From positions 1 through 8,321 of the forward strand of contig JAJRQS010000160.1 in the NCBI GenBank assembly GCA_024280135.1: a stretch of DNA of 8,321 bases, in the 5' to 3' direction. The translations under genes and the position numbers were made by a program. The DNA is from Bacteroidota bacterium (lineage in GTDB: Bacteria > Bacteroidota > Bacteroidia > Chitinophagales > Saprospiraceae). Under the pieces are notes generated by a model. It made no database searches. It saw nothing but the letters and a program-made list of their open reading frames with translations, and was not told the origin of the DNA. Shown one piece after another: positions 1 to 5,468 of the stretch (its first letter is position 1; each line of letters begins with the position of its first letter).

Positions 1-22
1 AAAGCGTAAATAAATGCGATAT

Positions 23-60
23 CGATAGTTACCTATCGGTAGAACTATTCCGGTTCTACC
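23..60 (-). other. Two abutting hairpins over the bamA stop codon
   Basis: Two perfect inverted repeats abut here. CGATAG and CTATCG (23-28 and 33-38) enclose a 4-nt loop. GGTAGAAC and GTTCTACC (38-45 and 53-60) enclose a 7-nt loop that contains most of the bamA stop region. In the bamA direction no T-tract follows, so this is not a convincing intrinsic terminator. It could stabilise the transcript 3' end or be a pause site. Confidence 0.35.
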
Positions 61-2645
61 CCAATGATAATGTTGAATTTTCCATAGTTAGAAAAGAACT
101 TGCTTTCAGGTACTTCTGCTTTATCAAAACCTAAGCCATAGTCAAATCCAATTGTACCAAACATGGGTAAGAAGACTCTTAGTCCTAAACCAGCTGAACG
201 CTTCAAGTTAAAAGGATCATAGTTTTTAAATTCATCCCACGCGTTACCCGCTTCTAAGAAACCTAATACGTAGATTGTTGAAGAAGGATTTAGGGATAAC
301 GGATATCTCAATTCTAAGGTGTATTTATTAAAAATAGCTGCGCCAAAATTGTTGGCGGCAAAACCTTGTGCGCCACTATCATATCCACGTAAAGTGACAA
401 ACTCTCGACTAGTAATCTGGAAAGACTGTTGATCCAATGCCCCTCCACCTAATTCAAAACGTTCAAAAGGAGATTGTCCACGCTTCTTATTGTAAGATCC
501 CAAGTATCCCATTTTGGCAGCAGTCTTTAAGACAAACTTACTACCCAAACTTGTGAACCACTCCGCATTAAATCTAAACTTAATGTATTCTGCAAACTTA
601 TATTTCTCTGTCAAATTAGTGGGCTCACTACTTCTAAATAAAGAATAAGGAGGTGTCGCTTTTACAATAAAAGAAAATTTGGATCCTTGCTCCGGAAACA
701 ATGGGTAGCTAATCGTGGAACGAGTAAAGTTTTGAATAAGTGCAAAGTTATTAAAACGCCCATCACCCAATGACTCTCCCGAAGGAGCTTGAAAATAACG
801 GTCTGCCCCTTTCAAATTTAATATTTCAATACTTAATGCGGTACTTGAAATGAAGTTGTCATCAGGAATCTTCAATCGTTGCCCTAGGCTAACGGTTGTA
901 TTAAAAGTCTTAAAGTAACGCTCTTCAAATATATTTCCAATATTAAAAAAGGAATAAGAAGAGGCAACAGACAGAGATCTAGGCTTACGTCCGCCCAACC
1001 ATGGTTCCGTAAAAGAAGCACTAATGCTTTTTCGATATGCACCTTGCATTTGTCCACGAAGACTTAATACTTGACCATCACCTTGTGGATATGGCTTCCA
1101 TGCACCACGTTTGCCTACATCTGAAATCGCAAAATTGCTAAACTTGACTCCAAGCGTTCCAATCAAACCACCAGGTATTTCTCTGCCGCCGTATTCTCTT
1201 GCAGGTTGGTAACCCGCACTTAATTCTAATTGATCCGAAGGCTTTTCTTCTACATCATAAACAATATCCACGGTTCCTCTTTGGGGATTAGTAGGCGTTT
1301 GGATGCCAAAATTTTCAGGGTTAAAATACCCTAATGCCATTAATTCTCTTTGAGAACGTATGATGGCAGCCCTAGAAAACTTTTGCCCTGGCTTAGTTCT
1401 TATTTCTCGTCTGATGACATGCTCATGTGTTCGATCATTACCATTGATGACAATTCTATTTACGGTAAATTGTGGTCCTTCAAAAATTCTAAAAACTAAA
1501 TCAATAGAATCATTTTCGACAGCTACTTCTACAGGATCAATCCTAAAAGCCAAATATCCTTTATCCAAATACAAGGAACTAATGTCTCGGCCATCTTGGC
1601 TAAATCGTAGTCGCTCTTCTAGTAGTTCTGTGTTATACACATCTCCCTTTTTGATACCTAAGATTGTTTCCAGACGCTTTGTATCATAGAGTGCATTTCC
1701 CTTCCATTCAATATTTCTAAAATGATATTGAGCCCCTTCTTTTAAGTTAATATCAATAACTAATTTTCCTTTGTCATTCCTATAGATGGAATCAGAAAGA
1801 ATAGTCGCATCTCTATAACCCAGTTTATTATAAAAGCTTATAATGTTTTTTTTATCAGTTTCGTATTCGCTTTTGATAAACTTAGAGGCAGAAAATAATC
1901 TACGTTGTTCTTTGGTATCTTTCATTTGCTTGCGCAATTTCCTAGATTTGATGTGTGTCTTTCCCGAGAATCCTTGGAGCATTTTCTGAAAGAAATTCTT
2001 AGGTTTTGATTCTATGATGGCTGTATTTCCTGTAAAGTTAATACGCGCTATTTTAACCTTTTTCTTTCTGTCGACTGAAATGACGAGCTTGACGGCATTC
2101 TCTTTTTTAGTATCCTTTTGCTCGCTTACTTTGACTATTGCGTCTAAATATCCTTTTTCTTCATAGAATTTGAGGACTTCTCTTTTAATGGTTTCTTTTA
2201 CTTGAGTGGTTACAATGGTACCTTTTCGGATGGTATTGTTAATGATGTCATTGAGATCATCGTGTTGAGATTTTCTCACCTTGCTTAAGACATGACCCGT
2301 TAATCGAGGCATTTCTTGTACTTCTATTTCTAAGAACGCAATGTCTCCAATGATCTTATAGATGGATACTTGTACATTCGTAAATAGCTTCAGACGCCAA
2401 AGTGATTTGATGGCTTTTTCTGTCTCGATGCCAGGTATTTTAATTTTCGCCCCTACTCTAAATCCAGAGATGGCAATGATCGCATTCGGATCGCTGAATT
2501 TTGCGCCTTTAACTTTAACCCCGCCAATTTCATACTTAGCAGGTTCAACAAAGTTTATACTCTCGGGTGGGAGCGTGTCCGTTTGGGCCATGGCAAAGAA
2601 AGGCTTTACAGCCAAAAACAAAACAATTAAAAGTAGATTCTTCAT
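45..2645 (-). CDS. bamA: BamA/Omp85 outer-membrane protein assembly factor
   Basis: This is the central beta-barrel of the BAM machine, which folds and inserts outer-membrane proteins. The 866-residue protein opens with a signal peptide (Lys near the start, a hydrophobic run at residues 4-18, likely cleavage after AMA at 18-20). Five POTRA-like repeats follow at about 39-112, 113-192, 196-303, 306-390 and 393-468. The third carries a basic insertion at about 211-256 (KNFFQKMLQGF then a Lys/Arg-rich stretch). Residues 473-866 form the Omp85 barrel, with the loop-6 motif LRGYDSG at 752-758. The length fits Bacteroidota BamA. The start is set by the signal peptide. It lies 185 bp downstream of uppS, an adjacency common in this phylum, but a terminator-like hairpin separates them, so it probably has its own promoter. 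One oddity is that the protein ends in the charged residues VEPE rather than the usual terminal aromatic residue. The identification is secure. Confidence 0.95.
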   Translation of the reverse strand: MKNLLLIVLFLAVKPFFAMAQTDTLPPESINFVEPAKYEIGGVKVKGAKFSDPNAIIAISGFRVGAKIKIPGIETEKAIKSLWRLKLFTNVQVSIYKIIGDIAFLEIEVQEMPRLTGHVLSKVRKSQHDDLNDIINNTIRKGTIVTTQVKETIKREVLKFYEEKGYLDAIVKVSEQKDTKKENAVKLVISVDRKKKVKIARINFTGNTAIIESKPKNFFQKMLQGFSGKTHIKSRKLRKQMKDTKEQRRLFSASKFIKSEYETDKKNIISFYNKLGYRDATILSDSIYRNDKGKLVIDINLKEGAQYHFRNIEWKGNALYDTKRLETILGIKKGDVYNTELLEERLRFSQDGRDISSLYLDKGYLAFRIDPVEVAVENDSIDLVFRIFEGPQFTVNRIVINGNDRTHEHVIRREIRTKPGQKFSRAAIIRSQRELMALGYFNPENFGIQTPTNPQRGTVDIVYDVEEKPSDQLELSAGYQPAREYGGREIPGGLIGTLGVKFSNFAISDVGKRGAWKPYPQGDGQVLSLRGQMQGAYRKSISASFTEPWLGGRKPRSLSVASSYSFFNIGNIFEERYFKTFNTTVSLGQRLKIPDDNFISSTALSIEILNLKGADRYFQAPSGESLGDGRFNNFALIQNFTRSTISYPLFPEQGSKFSFIVKATPPYSLFRSSEPTNLTEKYKFAEYIKFRFNAEWFTSLGSKFVLKTAAKMGYLGSYNKKRGQSPFERFELGGGALDQQSFQITSREFVTLRGYDSGAQGFAANNFGAAIFNKYTLELRYPLSLNPSSTIYVLGFLEAGNAWDEFKNYDPFNLKRSAGLGLRVFLPMFGTIGFDYGLGFDKAEVPESKFFSNYGKFNIIIGVEPE

Positions 2646-2674
2646 ATTTTCGATTCCGTATCTTGATGCTTTCG

Positions 2675-2685
2675 CAAAAAATGTA
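2675..2685 (-). promoter_or_regulatory. Possible relaxed -7 box for bamA
   Basis: On the minus strand this reads TACATTTTTTG, ending 29 nt before the bamA ATG. It resembles the Bacteroidota -7 consensus TAnnTTTG but has three extra T residues. No clear -33 TTG lies at the expected distance. It is listed because bamA seems cut off from uppS by a terminator and so needs a promoter in the 2646-2768 interval, where I see no exact match. Confidence 0.2.
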
Positions 2686-2768
2686 GATTAATGGTTAAAA
2701 ATGCATTCACGCACTTGCATAATAGCGCAAAATTGGGGATAAAATTGGGTCTTTTGCATTTTTTTAAC

Positions 2769-2795
2769 AAAAAAAGCGCTTTAGCGACCCTAAAG
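2769..2795 (-). terminator. Intrinsic terminator-like hairpin after uppS
   Basis: Read on the minus strand, CTTTAG and CTAAAG (arms at 2790-2795 and 2779-2784) form a perfect 6-bp stem with a 5-nt loop. Three bases (CGC) and then seven T residues (2769-2775) follow. It starts 35 nt after the uppS stop. The stem has only two G:C pairs, so termination may be partial and could let some uppS transcripts read into bamA. Confidence 0.5.
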
Positions 2796-2830
2796 ATAGA
2801 CTAAGCCTTTAAGTTTTAGCCTATTTAAGC

Positions 2831-3574
2831 TCATTCATCGAGTTGTTCACTGGTTTTACCATATCTTCTTTCCCTATTTTGAAAGGTATAAATCGCCTCA
2901 TAAAGGTCATTCTCCATGAAATCAGGCCAGAGTAAAGGGGTAAAGTAAAATTCTGAATAAGCAAGTTGCCATAATAAGTAGTTGCTTAGCCTTGTTTCCC
3001 CACTTGTACGAATTAGCAAATCAGGATCTGGCATGTCATAAGTCGTCAAAGCAGCTGAAAATGCTTCTTCGTTTATGTCAGCCATGTTTATTTCTCCTGC
3101 TATAGCTTTTTGCGCAAGCGTCTTAGCGGCTTCCACTATCTCCCAACGTCCACTATAATTTAATGCAAGCGTCAGACGCATCCGGTTATTGCTAGTGGTG
3201 GCTTCAATGGCCTTTTCCATGGCAGCTTTACTCCGTTTGGGTAAGCCGGTTAAGTCGCCGATCGTTTGCAACTGGATATTATTCTTATTTAAAATCTTGA
3301 CTTCTTTGTTCAGGGTTTCCACCAAAAGGCGCATCAAAGCATTGACCTCAAAAGCGGGTCTATTCCAGTTTTCGGTGGAGAAAGCATAAAGCGTAAGGTA
3401 CTTGACACCAATTTTTGCACAAGCTTCTGTAATGCGCCTCACAGTTTTGACCCCAGCACGATGCCCCAAGACTCGTGGTTGTCCCTTCTTCTTCGCCCAC
3501 CGCCCATTCCCATCCATGATGATGGCGATGTGTTGTGGGATTTTCTCTTTATTGAGTAAGTCTTCGTAGTTCAT
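2831..3574 (-). CDS. uppS: Undecaprenyl diphosphate synthase (cis-prenyltransferase, isoprenyl transferase)
   Basis: UppS condenses eight isopentenyl diphosphates onto farnesyl diphosphate to make C55 undecaprenyl diphosphate, the lipid carrier for peptidoglycan and other envelope glycans. It acts at the cytoplasmic face of the membrane. The 247-residue length is normal for the family. The family motifs are all visible: IIMDGNGRWAKKKG near residues 18-31 with the catalytic Asp at 21, GHRAG at 37-41, LYAFSTENWNRP at 62-73, and the C-terminal block starting PDPDLLIRTSGE at 182-193. Arg189, Arg195 and Glu208 match the residues that bind diphosphate and magnesium in E. coli UppS. The ATG is supported by an exact -7 promoter box ending 21 nt upstream. 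The gene precedes bamA in the same direction. On its upstream side there is no co-directional gene, only the 44-bp repeat array, which begins about 45 bp before the start codon. Confidence 0.96.
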   Translation of the reverse strand: MNYEDLLNKEKIPQHIAIIMDGNGRWAKKKGQPRVLGHRAGVKTVRRITEACAKIGVKYLTLYAFSTENWNRPAFEVNALMRLLVETLNKEVKILNKNNIQLQTIGDLTGLPKRSKAAMEKAIEATTSNNRMRLTLALNYSGRWEIVEAAKTLAQKAIAGEINMADINEEAFSAALTTYDMPDPDLLIRTSGETRLSNYLLWQLAYSEFYFTPLLWPDFMENDLYEAIYTFQNRERRYGKTSEQLDE

Positions 3575-3595
3575 TTACTTTTGCTTAAGCAGCTG

Positions 3596-3603
3596 CAAAT
3601 TTA
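3596..3603 (-). promoter_or_regulatory. -7 promoter box (TAnnTTTG) of uppS
   Basis: The minus strand reads TAAATTTG, an exact match to the Bacteroidota sigma-ABfr -7 consensus, with 21 nt between it and the uppS ATG. A nine-A run lies just upstream on the same strand (3606-3614). I see no TTG at the -33 position. The 44-bp repeat array starts within the region where upstream promoter elements would lie. Confidence 0.5.
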
Positions 3604-3619
3604 CGTTTTTTTTTGGTAG

Positions 3620-3802
3620 CACGAATTAAAATTGCTTACTAGATAGGTGATTGCTACGGATTCACGAATTAACCTTGCCCGCTAGATAGGTTTTATTCTG
3701 CGAATTCACGAATTAAAATTGCCCACTAGATAGGTTTTTTGCCACGAATTCACGAATTAAAATTGCCCACTAGATAGGTTTTATGCCACGAATGCACGAA
3801 TT
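3620..3802 (-). repeat. Tandem array of 44-bp repeats, about 4.1 copies
   Basis: The word ACGAATT recurs at 3621, 3664, 3708, 3752 and 3796, giving a period of 43 and then 44, 44 and 44 bp. Each full unit consists of an 8-mer doublet, CACGAATTCACGAATT, followed by about 28 bp containing CCCACTAGATAGGTTTT. The third and fourth units are almost identical; the first two are degenerate. The strand given is the one that reads AATTCGTG, to match the array at 4677-4946. The inter-doublet sequence is conserved, so this is a tandem repeat and not a CRISPR. The array fills the space upstream of the uppS promoter. Confidence 0.9.
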
Positions 3803-3831
3803 ATGTTCACAAAACTTCGTGCATTCGTGGC
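3785..3831. repeat. 16-bp perfect inverted repeat at the junction of opposed repeat arrays
   Basis: GCCACGAATGCACGAA (3785-3800) and its exact reverse complement TTCGTGCATTCGTGGC (3816-3831) are separated by 15 nt. The left arm ends the 44-bp array and the right arm starts the plus-oriented repeat. The arrays are thus arranged head to head and could extrude a 16-bp hairpin on either strand. No T-run follows, so it is unlikely to be a terminator. Confidence 0.85.
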
Positions 3832-3886
3832 AATCCATACTCCGCCTAGTTCTAACCCCATAACAATTCGTGTATTCGTGGTTACC
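3816..3886 (+). repeat. Short plus-oriented copy of the ~50-bp TTCGTG repeat (one unit plus terminal unit)
   Basis: One full unit starts with TTCGTGCATTCGTGGC, runs through CCATACTCCGCCTAG, and repeats 51 bp later as a terminal half-unit, ATTCGTGTATTCGTGGTTACC (ending 3886). It is a close copy of the last unit and terminal half-unit of the array at 4677-4946, including the switch from ACTTCG to AATTCG and the ending GTGGTTACC. It marks the left boundary of the interval that holds the GxxExxY gene. Confidence 0.85.
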
Positions 3887-3902
3887 TCGCCTCGAATAAG
3901 TC

Positions 3903-3910
3903 AGAAAACA
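3903..3910. repeat. Left 8-bp target-site duplication of the MITE
   Basis: AGAAAACA sits immediately outside the left terminal inverted repeat and is repeated exactly at 4100-4107. Removing one copy and the 189-bp element restores a continuous A/T-rich stretch leading into the GxxExxY gene. Confidence 0.75.
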
Positions 3911-4099
3911 GGTTCTTGGCGATTTGTAGTGGGTTTTTATTTTTGGGATACTATATCTAGTTTGGTTTGAACGGCTCAAAAGAGCCTATTGAACGGCGAA
4001 AGCTCTTTAAACGCTACGGTAGTAGCCTTTGAACAAAAATAGGAACAAAGCCATTTTTAATGTGGAATTTCAAAAACCCACTACAAATGACGAAGAGCC
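3911..4099. mobile_element. MITE-like non-autonomous element with 28-bp imperfect terminal inverted repeats
   Basis: The 189-bp element has ends that are inverted repeats over 28 bp with 24 matches. The inner 17 bp, ATTTGTAGTGGGTTTTT (3922-3938), is perfectly repeated in reverse complement at 4072-4088. The outer parts read GGTTCTTGGCG (left) and, inverted, GGCTCTTCGTC (right). AGAAAACA directly abuts both ends (3903-3910 and 4100-4107), as expected of an 8-bp target-site duplication. There is no room for a transposase and no recognisable fragment of one. Inside are GGCTC-AAAA-GAGCC (3973-3986) and GCTAC-GGTA-GTAGC (4013-4026) hairpins, and TTGAACGGC twice. The GGYTCTT ends with an 8-bp duplication recall ISL3-family insertion sequences as I remember them; that assignment is tentative. 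It probably needs a transposase supplied from elsewhere in the genome. Confidence 0.8.
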
Positions 4100-4107
4100 A
4101 GAAAACA
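4100..4107. repeat. Right 8-bp target-site duplication of the MITE
   Basis: This second copy of AGAAAACA directly abuts the right terminal inverted repeat. The exact match of both copies suggests a fairly recent insertion. Confidence 0.75.
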
Positions 4108-4162
4108 ACATATCTAATTAAAAATATATAAGCCAATCGGTATAAAGTATAAATAAAATAAT

Positions 4163-4170
4163 TAAGTTTG
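4163..4170 (+). promoter_or_regulatory. -7 promoter box (TAnnTTTG) of the GxxExxY gene
   Basis: TAAGTTTG matches the Bacteroidota -7 consensus exactly. Only 9 nt separate it from the ATG at 4180. If the box is used, transcription would start within a few bases of the start codon, giving a leaderless or nearly leaderless mRNA. No clear -33 TTG is visible. It lies to the right of the MITE, so the promoter was not supplied by that element. Confidence 0.4.
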
Positions 4171-4179
4171 TAATAAAAC

Positions 4180-4554
4180 ATGAGTGAATTAATATACAGA
4201 AATGAAAGTTATGAAATCATTGGGATATGCATGAGGGTTCATTCGGAGTTAGGAGCCGGTTTTCTAGAAATTGTATATAAAGATGCCTTGGAATATGAGT
4301 TTCGAAAGGCTAATATCCTTTTTGAACGAGAAAAAAAATATGAAGTCAATTACCGAGGAATTATATTGCCGCATAGCTTTTATGCTGATTTTGTTATTCA
4401 GCAAAAAATAATATTGGAAGTGAAAGCCGTAAAGAAAATAGTAAATGCGCATATTTCCCAGTCAATTAATTATCTTAAAGTATCCAACAATAAATTAGCA
4501 TTGCTCGTCAATTTTGGAGAACCGAGCTTTTTTTATAAACGAATTATCTACTAA
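4180..4554 (+). CDS. GxxExxY family protein (PD-(D/E)xK nuclease-like)
   Basis: The 124-residue protein carries the signature that names its family, GFLEIVY at residues 27-33 (G27, E30, Y33), inside the helix HSELGAGFLEIVYKDAL. A PD-(D/E)xK-like core follows: Asp70 in FYADFVI, then Glu80 and Lys82 in ILEVKAV. This is the pattern expected for metal binding and phosphodiester cleavage, with Glu30 a possible further metal ligand. No biochemical role is firmly known for the family; nuclease activity is an inference from the fold. Full length and intact catalytic residues argue for a functional gene. The start is supported by the normal family N-terminus (a short lead into the IGICMRVHSELG helix). 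Hand-counted G+C over 240 bp is about 32 percent, below the roughly 40 percent of neighbouring genes, which hints at separate origin. The gene stands alone, opposite to its neighbours in direction, and is bracketed by TTCGTG repeats and a MITE. Confidence 0.9.
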   Translation: MSELIYRNESYEIIGICMRVHSELGAGFLEIVYKDALEYEFRKANILFEREKKYEVNYRGIILPHSFYADFVIQQKIILEVKAVKKIVNAHISQSINYLKVSNNKLALLVNFGEPSFFYKRIIY

Positions 4555-4579
4555 ATTTTCCCTTAACTTTATGTTTTTA

Positions 4580-4600
4580 CAATTCGTTCATTCGTGGCTA
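4580..4600 (+). repeat. Solitary degenerate TTCGTG doublet after the GxxExxY gene
   Basis: AATTCGTTCATTCGTGGCTA (4581-4600) is a variant of the array doublet, lying 26 bp after the GxxExxY stop. It is followed not by the usual CCGCCTAGTTC spacer but by about 75 bp of unrelated sequence (4601-4676) in which I see nothing recognisable. It forms the right boundary of the gene-bearing interval. Confidence 0.8.
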
Positions 4601-4676
4601 TCCTCTCAAGGTAAAGGGTCGAGAAACAAGGATTTTGCGGTTTTAAGGCTTTCTGGTGTAATGAAATCTGTGCAAA

Positions 4677-4946
4677 ACTTCGTGCATTCGTGGCAACCCT
4701 TACTCCGCCTAGTTCTCCCCATAAAACTTCGTGCATTCGTGGCAACCCTTACTCCGCCTAGTTCTCCCCATAAAACTTCGTGCATTCGTGGCAATCCATA
4801 CTCCGCCTAGTTCTCCCATAAAAAAACTTCGTGCATTCGTGGCAATCCATACTCCGCCTAGTTCTCCCATAAAAACTTCGTGCATTCGTGGCAATCCATA
4901 CTCCGCCTAGTTCTCCCCATACAAAATTCGTGCATTCGTGGTTACC
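4677..4946 (+). repeat. Tandem array of ~50-bp TTCGTG repeats (five full units plus terminal half-unit)
   Basis: TTCG starts at 4679, 4728, 4777, 4828, 4877 and 4927, giving a period of 49 to 51 bp. Each unit is a doublet, ACTTCGTGCATTCGTGGCAA, followed by a conserved stretch with TACTCCGCCTAGTTCTCC and a variable A-run. Units 1 and 2 share the variant CAACCCTTAC; units 3 to 5 share CAATCCATAC. Length variation lies in the C and A runs only. The last doublet is changed to AATTCGTGCATTCGTGGTTACC and ends the array. The spacers are copies of one another, so it is not a CRISPR. Long reading frames across it on the minus strand are repeat artefacts. It sits between two convergent genes. Confidence 0.92.
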
Positions 4947-4949
4947 CAC

Positions 4950-4984
4950 AAAAAAAGGGTTGCCTCAATTGAGACAACCCTTTT
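4950..4984 (-). terminator. Strong intrinsic terminator of mscL
   Basis: The arms AAAAGGGTTGCCTCAA (4953-4968) and TTGAGACAACCCTTTT (4969-4984) pair over 16 positions with a single mismatch. Read on the minus strand, a run of seven T (4950-4956) completes a rho-independent terminator. It begins 18 nt after the mscL stop. On the plus strand it also ends in four T, so it may weakly stop transcription coming from the GxxExxY side. Confidence 0.9.
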
Positions 4985-5002
4985 ACTGTTCGATTTAGTG
5001 AT

Positions 5003-5422
5003 TTATTTCTGTAACAAATCTCTAATTTCAGCAAGTAATACTTCGTTTGCAGGAGGAGCAGCCGGAGCTTCTTCTTCCTTCTTCTTAGATTTATTGATTC
5101 CCTTAATGACCATAAACATCACGAAAGCAACGATGATGAAGTCTATTAAAGCAGCAATAAAGCTACCATACATGACCGCATTTTCAGCGACAGCAGCCTG
5201 AATGACTGTACCTGCGTCATCTACTCTTTCAGTAATACCTGGCTTTAAGACATATTTCATGTCATTCAGTCCATCAGTTTGGAAGATCATACCAATCAAT
5301 GGCGAGACAATTCCTTCTGTAAAAGCAGAAATTACTTTTGCGAAAGCAGCACCCATAACAAAGCCTACGGCAATGTCAACTAGGTTTCCTTTCATGGCAA
5401 ATTCCTTAAATTCCTTGAGCAT
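5003..5422 (-). CDS. mscL: Large-conductance mechanosensitive channel MscL
   Basis: MscL is a homopentameric inner-membrane channel that opens when membrane tension rises and releases solutes during hypo-osmotic shock. The 139-residue protein begins with the amphipathic N-terminal helix LKEFKEFAMKGN. The first, pore-lining transmembrane helix is at about 14-45 and includes the family signature VDIAVGFVMGAAFAKVISAF. A periplasmic loop spans about 46-76 and the second transmembrane helix about 77-107. After the basic/acidic linker KSKKKEEE and an Ala/Pro stretch, the C-terminal bundle helix NEVLLAEIRDLLQK ends the protein. All parts are intact and the length is typical. It follows aconitase in the same direction with a 46-bp gap, but an exact -7 box in that gap and its own strong terminator suggest a separate transcript. 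Confidence 0.97.
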   Translation of the reverse strand: MLKEFKEFAMKGNLVDIAVGFVMGAAFAKVISAFTEGIVSPLIGMIFQTDGLNDMKYVLKPGITERVDDAGTVIQAAVAENAVMYGSFIAALIDFIIVAFVMFMVIKGINKSKKKEEEAPAAPPANEVLLAEIRDLLQK

Positions 5423-5451
5423 AGTAAATTAGTTTTAGTTTTGTAATGTCA

Positions 5452-5459
5452 CAAAGATA
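5452..5459 (-). promoter_or_regulatory. -7 promoter box (TAnnTTTG) of mscL
   Basis: The minus strand reads TATCTTTG, an exact -7 consensus match, 29 nt before the mscL ATG and just after the aconitase stop. The -33 region would lie inside the last codons of aconitase; no clear TTG is seen there. Confidence 0.5.
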
Positions 5460-5468
5460 CTAAAAATA

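Noticed and set aside
1360..2691. Plus-strand frames of about 109 residues opposite bamA
   Set aside because: They are shadows of the bamA coding strand, without promoter, motif or conserved neighbour.
3770..3979. A 69-residue minus-strand reading frame
   Set aside because: It runs across the end of the repeat array and into the MITE, with a Cys/Arg/Ser-rich translation typical of repeat DNA and no recognisable domain.
3922..4088. Structured non-coding RNA (a 17-bp outer stem closing two inner hairpins)
   Set aside because: The exact 8-bp duplications directly outside imperfect extensions of the stem fit a transposed element better. A transcript from it is possible but nothing here requires one.
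4677..4946. CRISPR array
   Set aside because: The units between doublets are near copies of each other rather than unique spacers, the period wanders only through C and A run length, and no cas gene is present.
4606..4949. Small minus-strand and plus-strand reading frames with WGELGGVWIATNARSF-like repeats
   Set aside because: They are translations of the tandem array. The unit length varies between 49 and 51 bp, so the frame shifts between units, and there is no start context or codon pattern of a gene.
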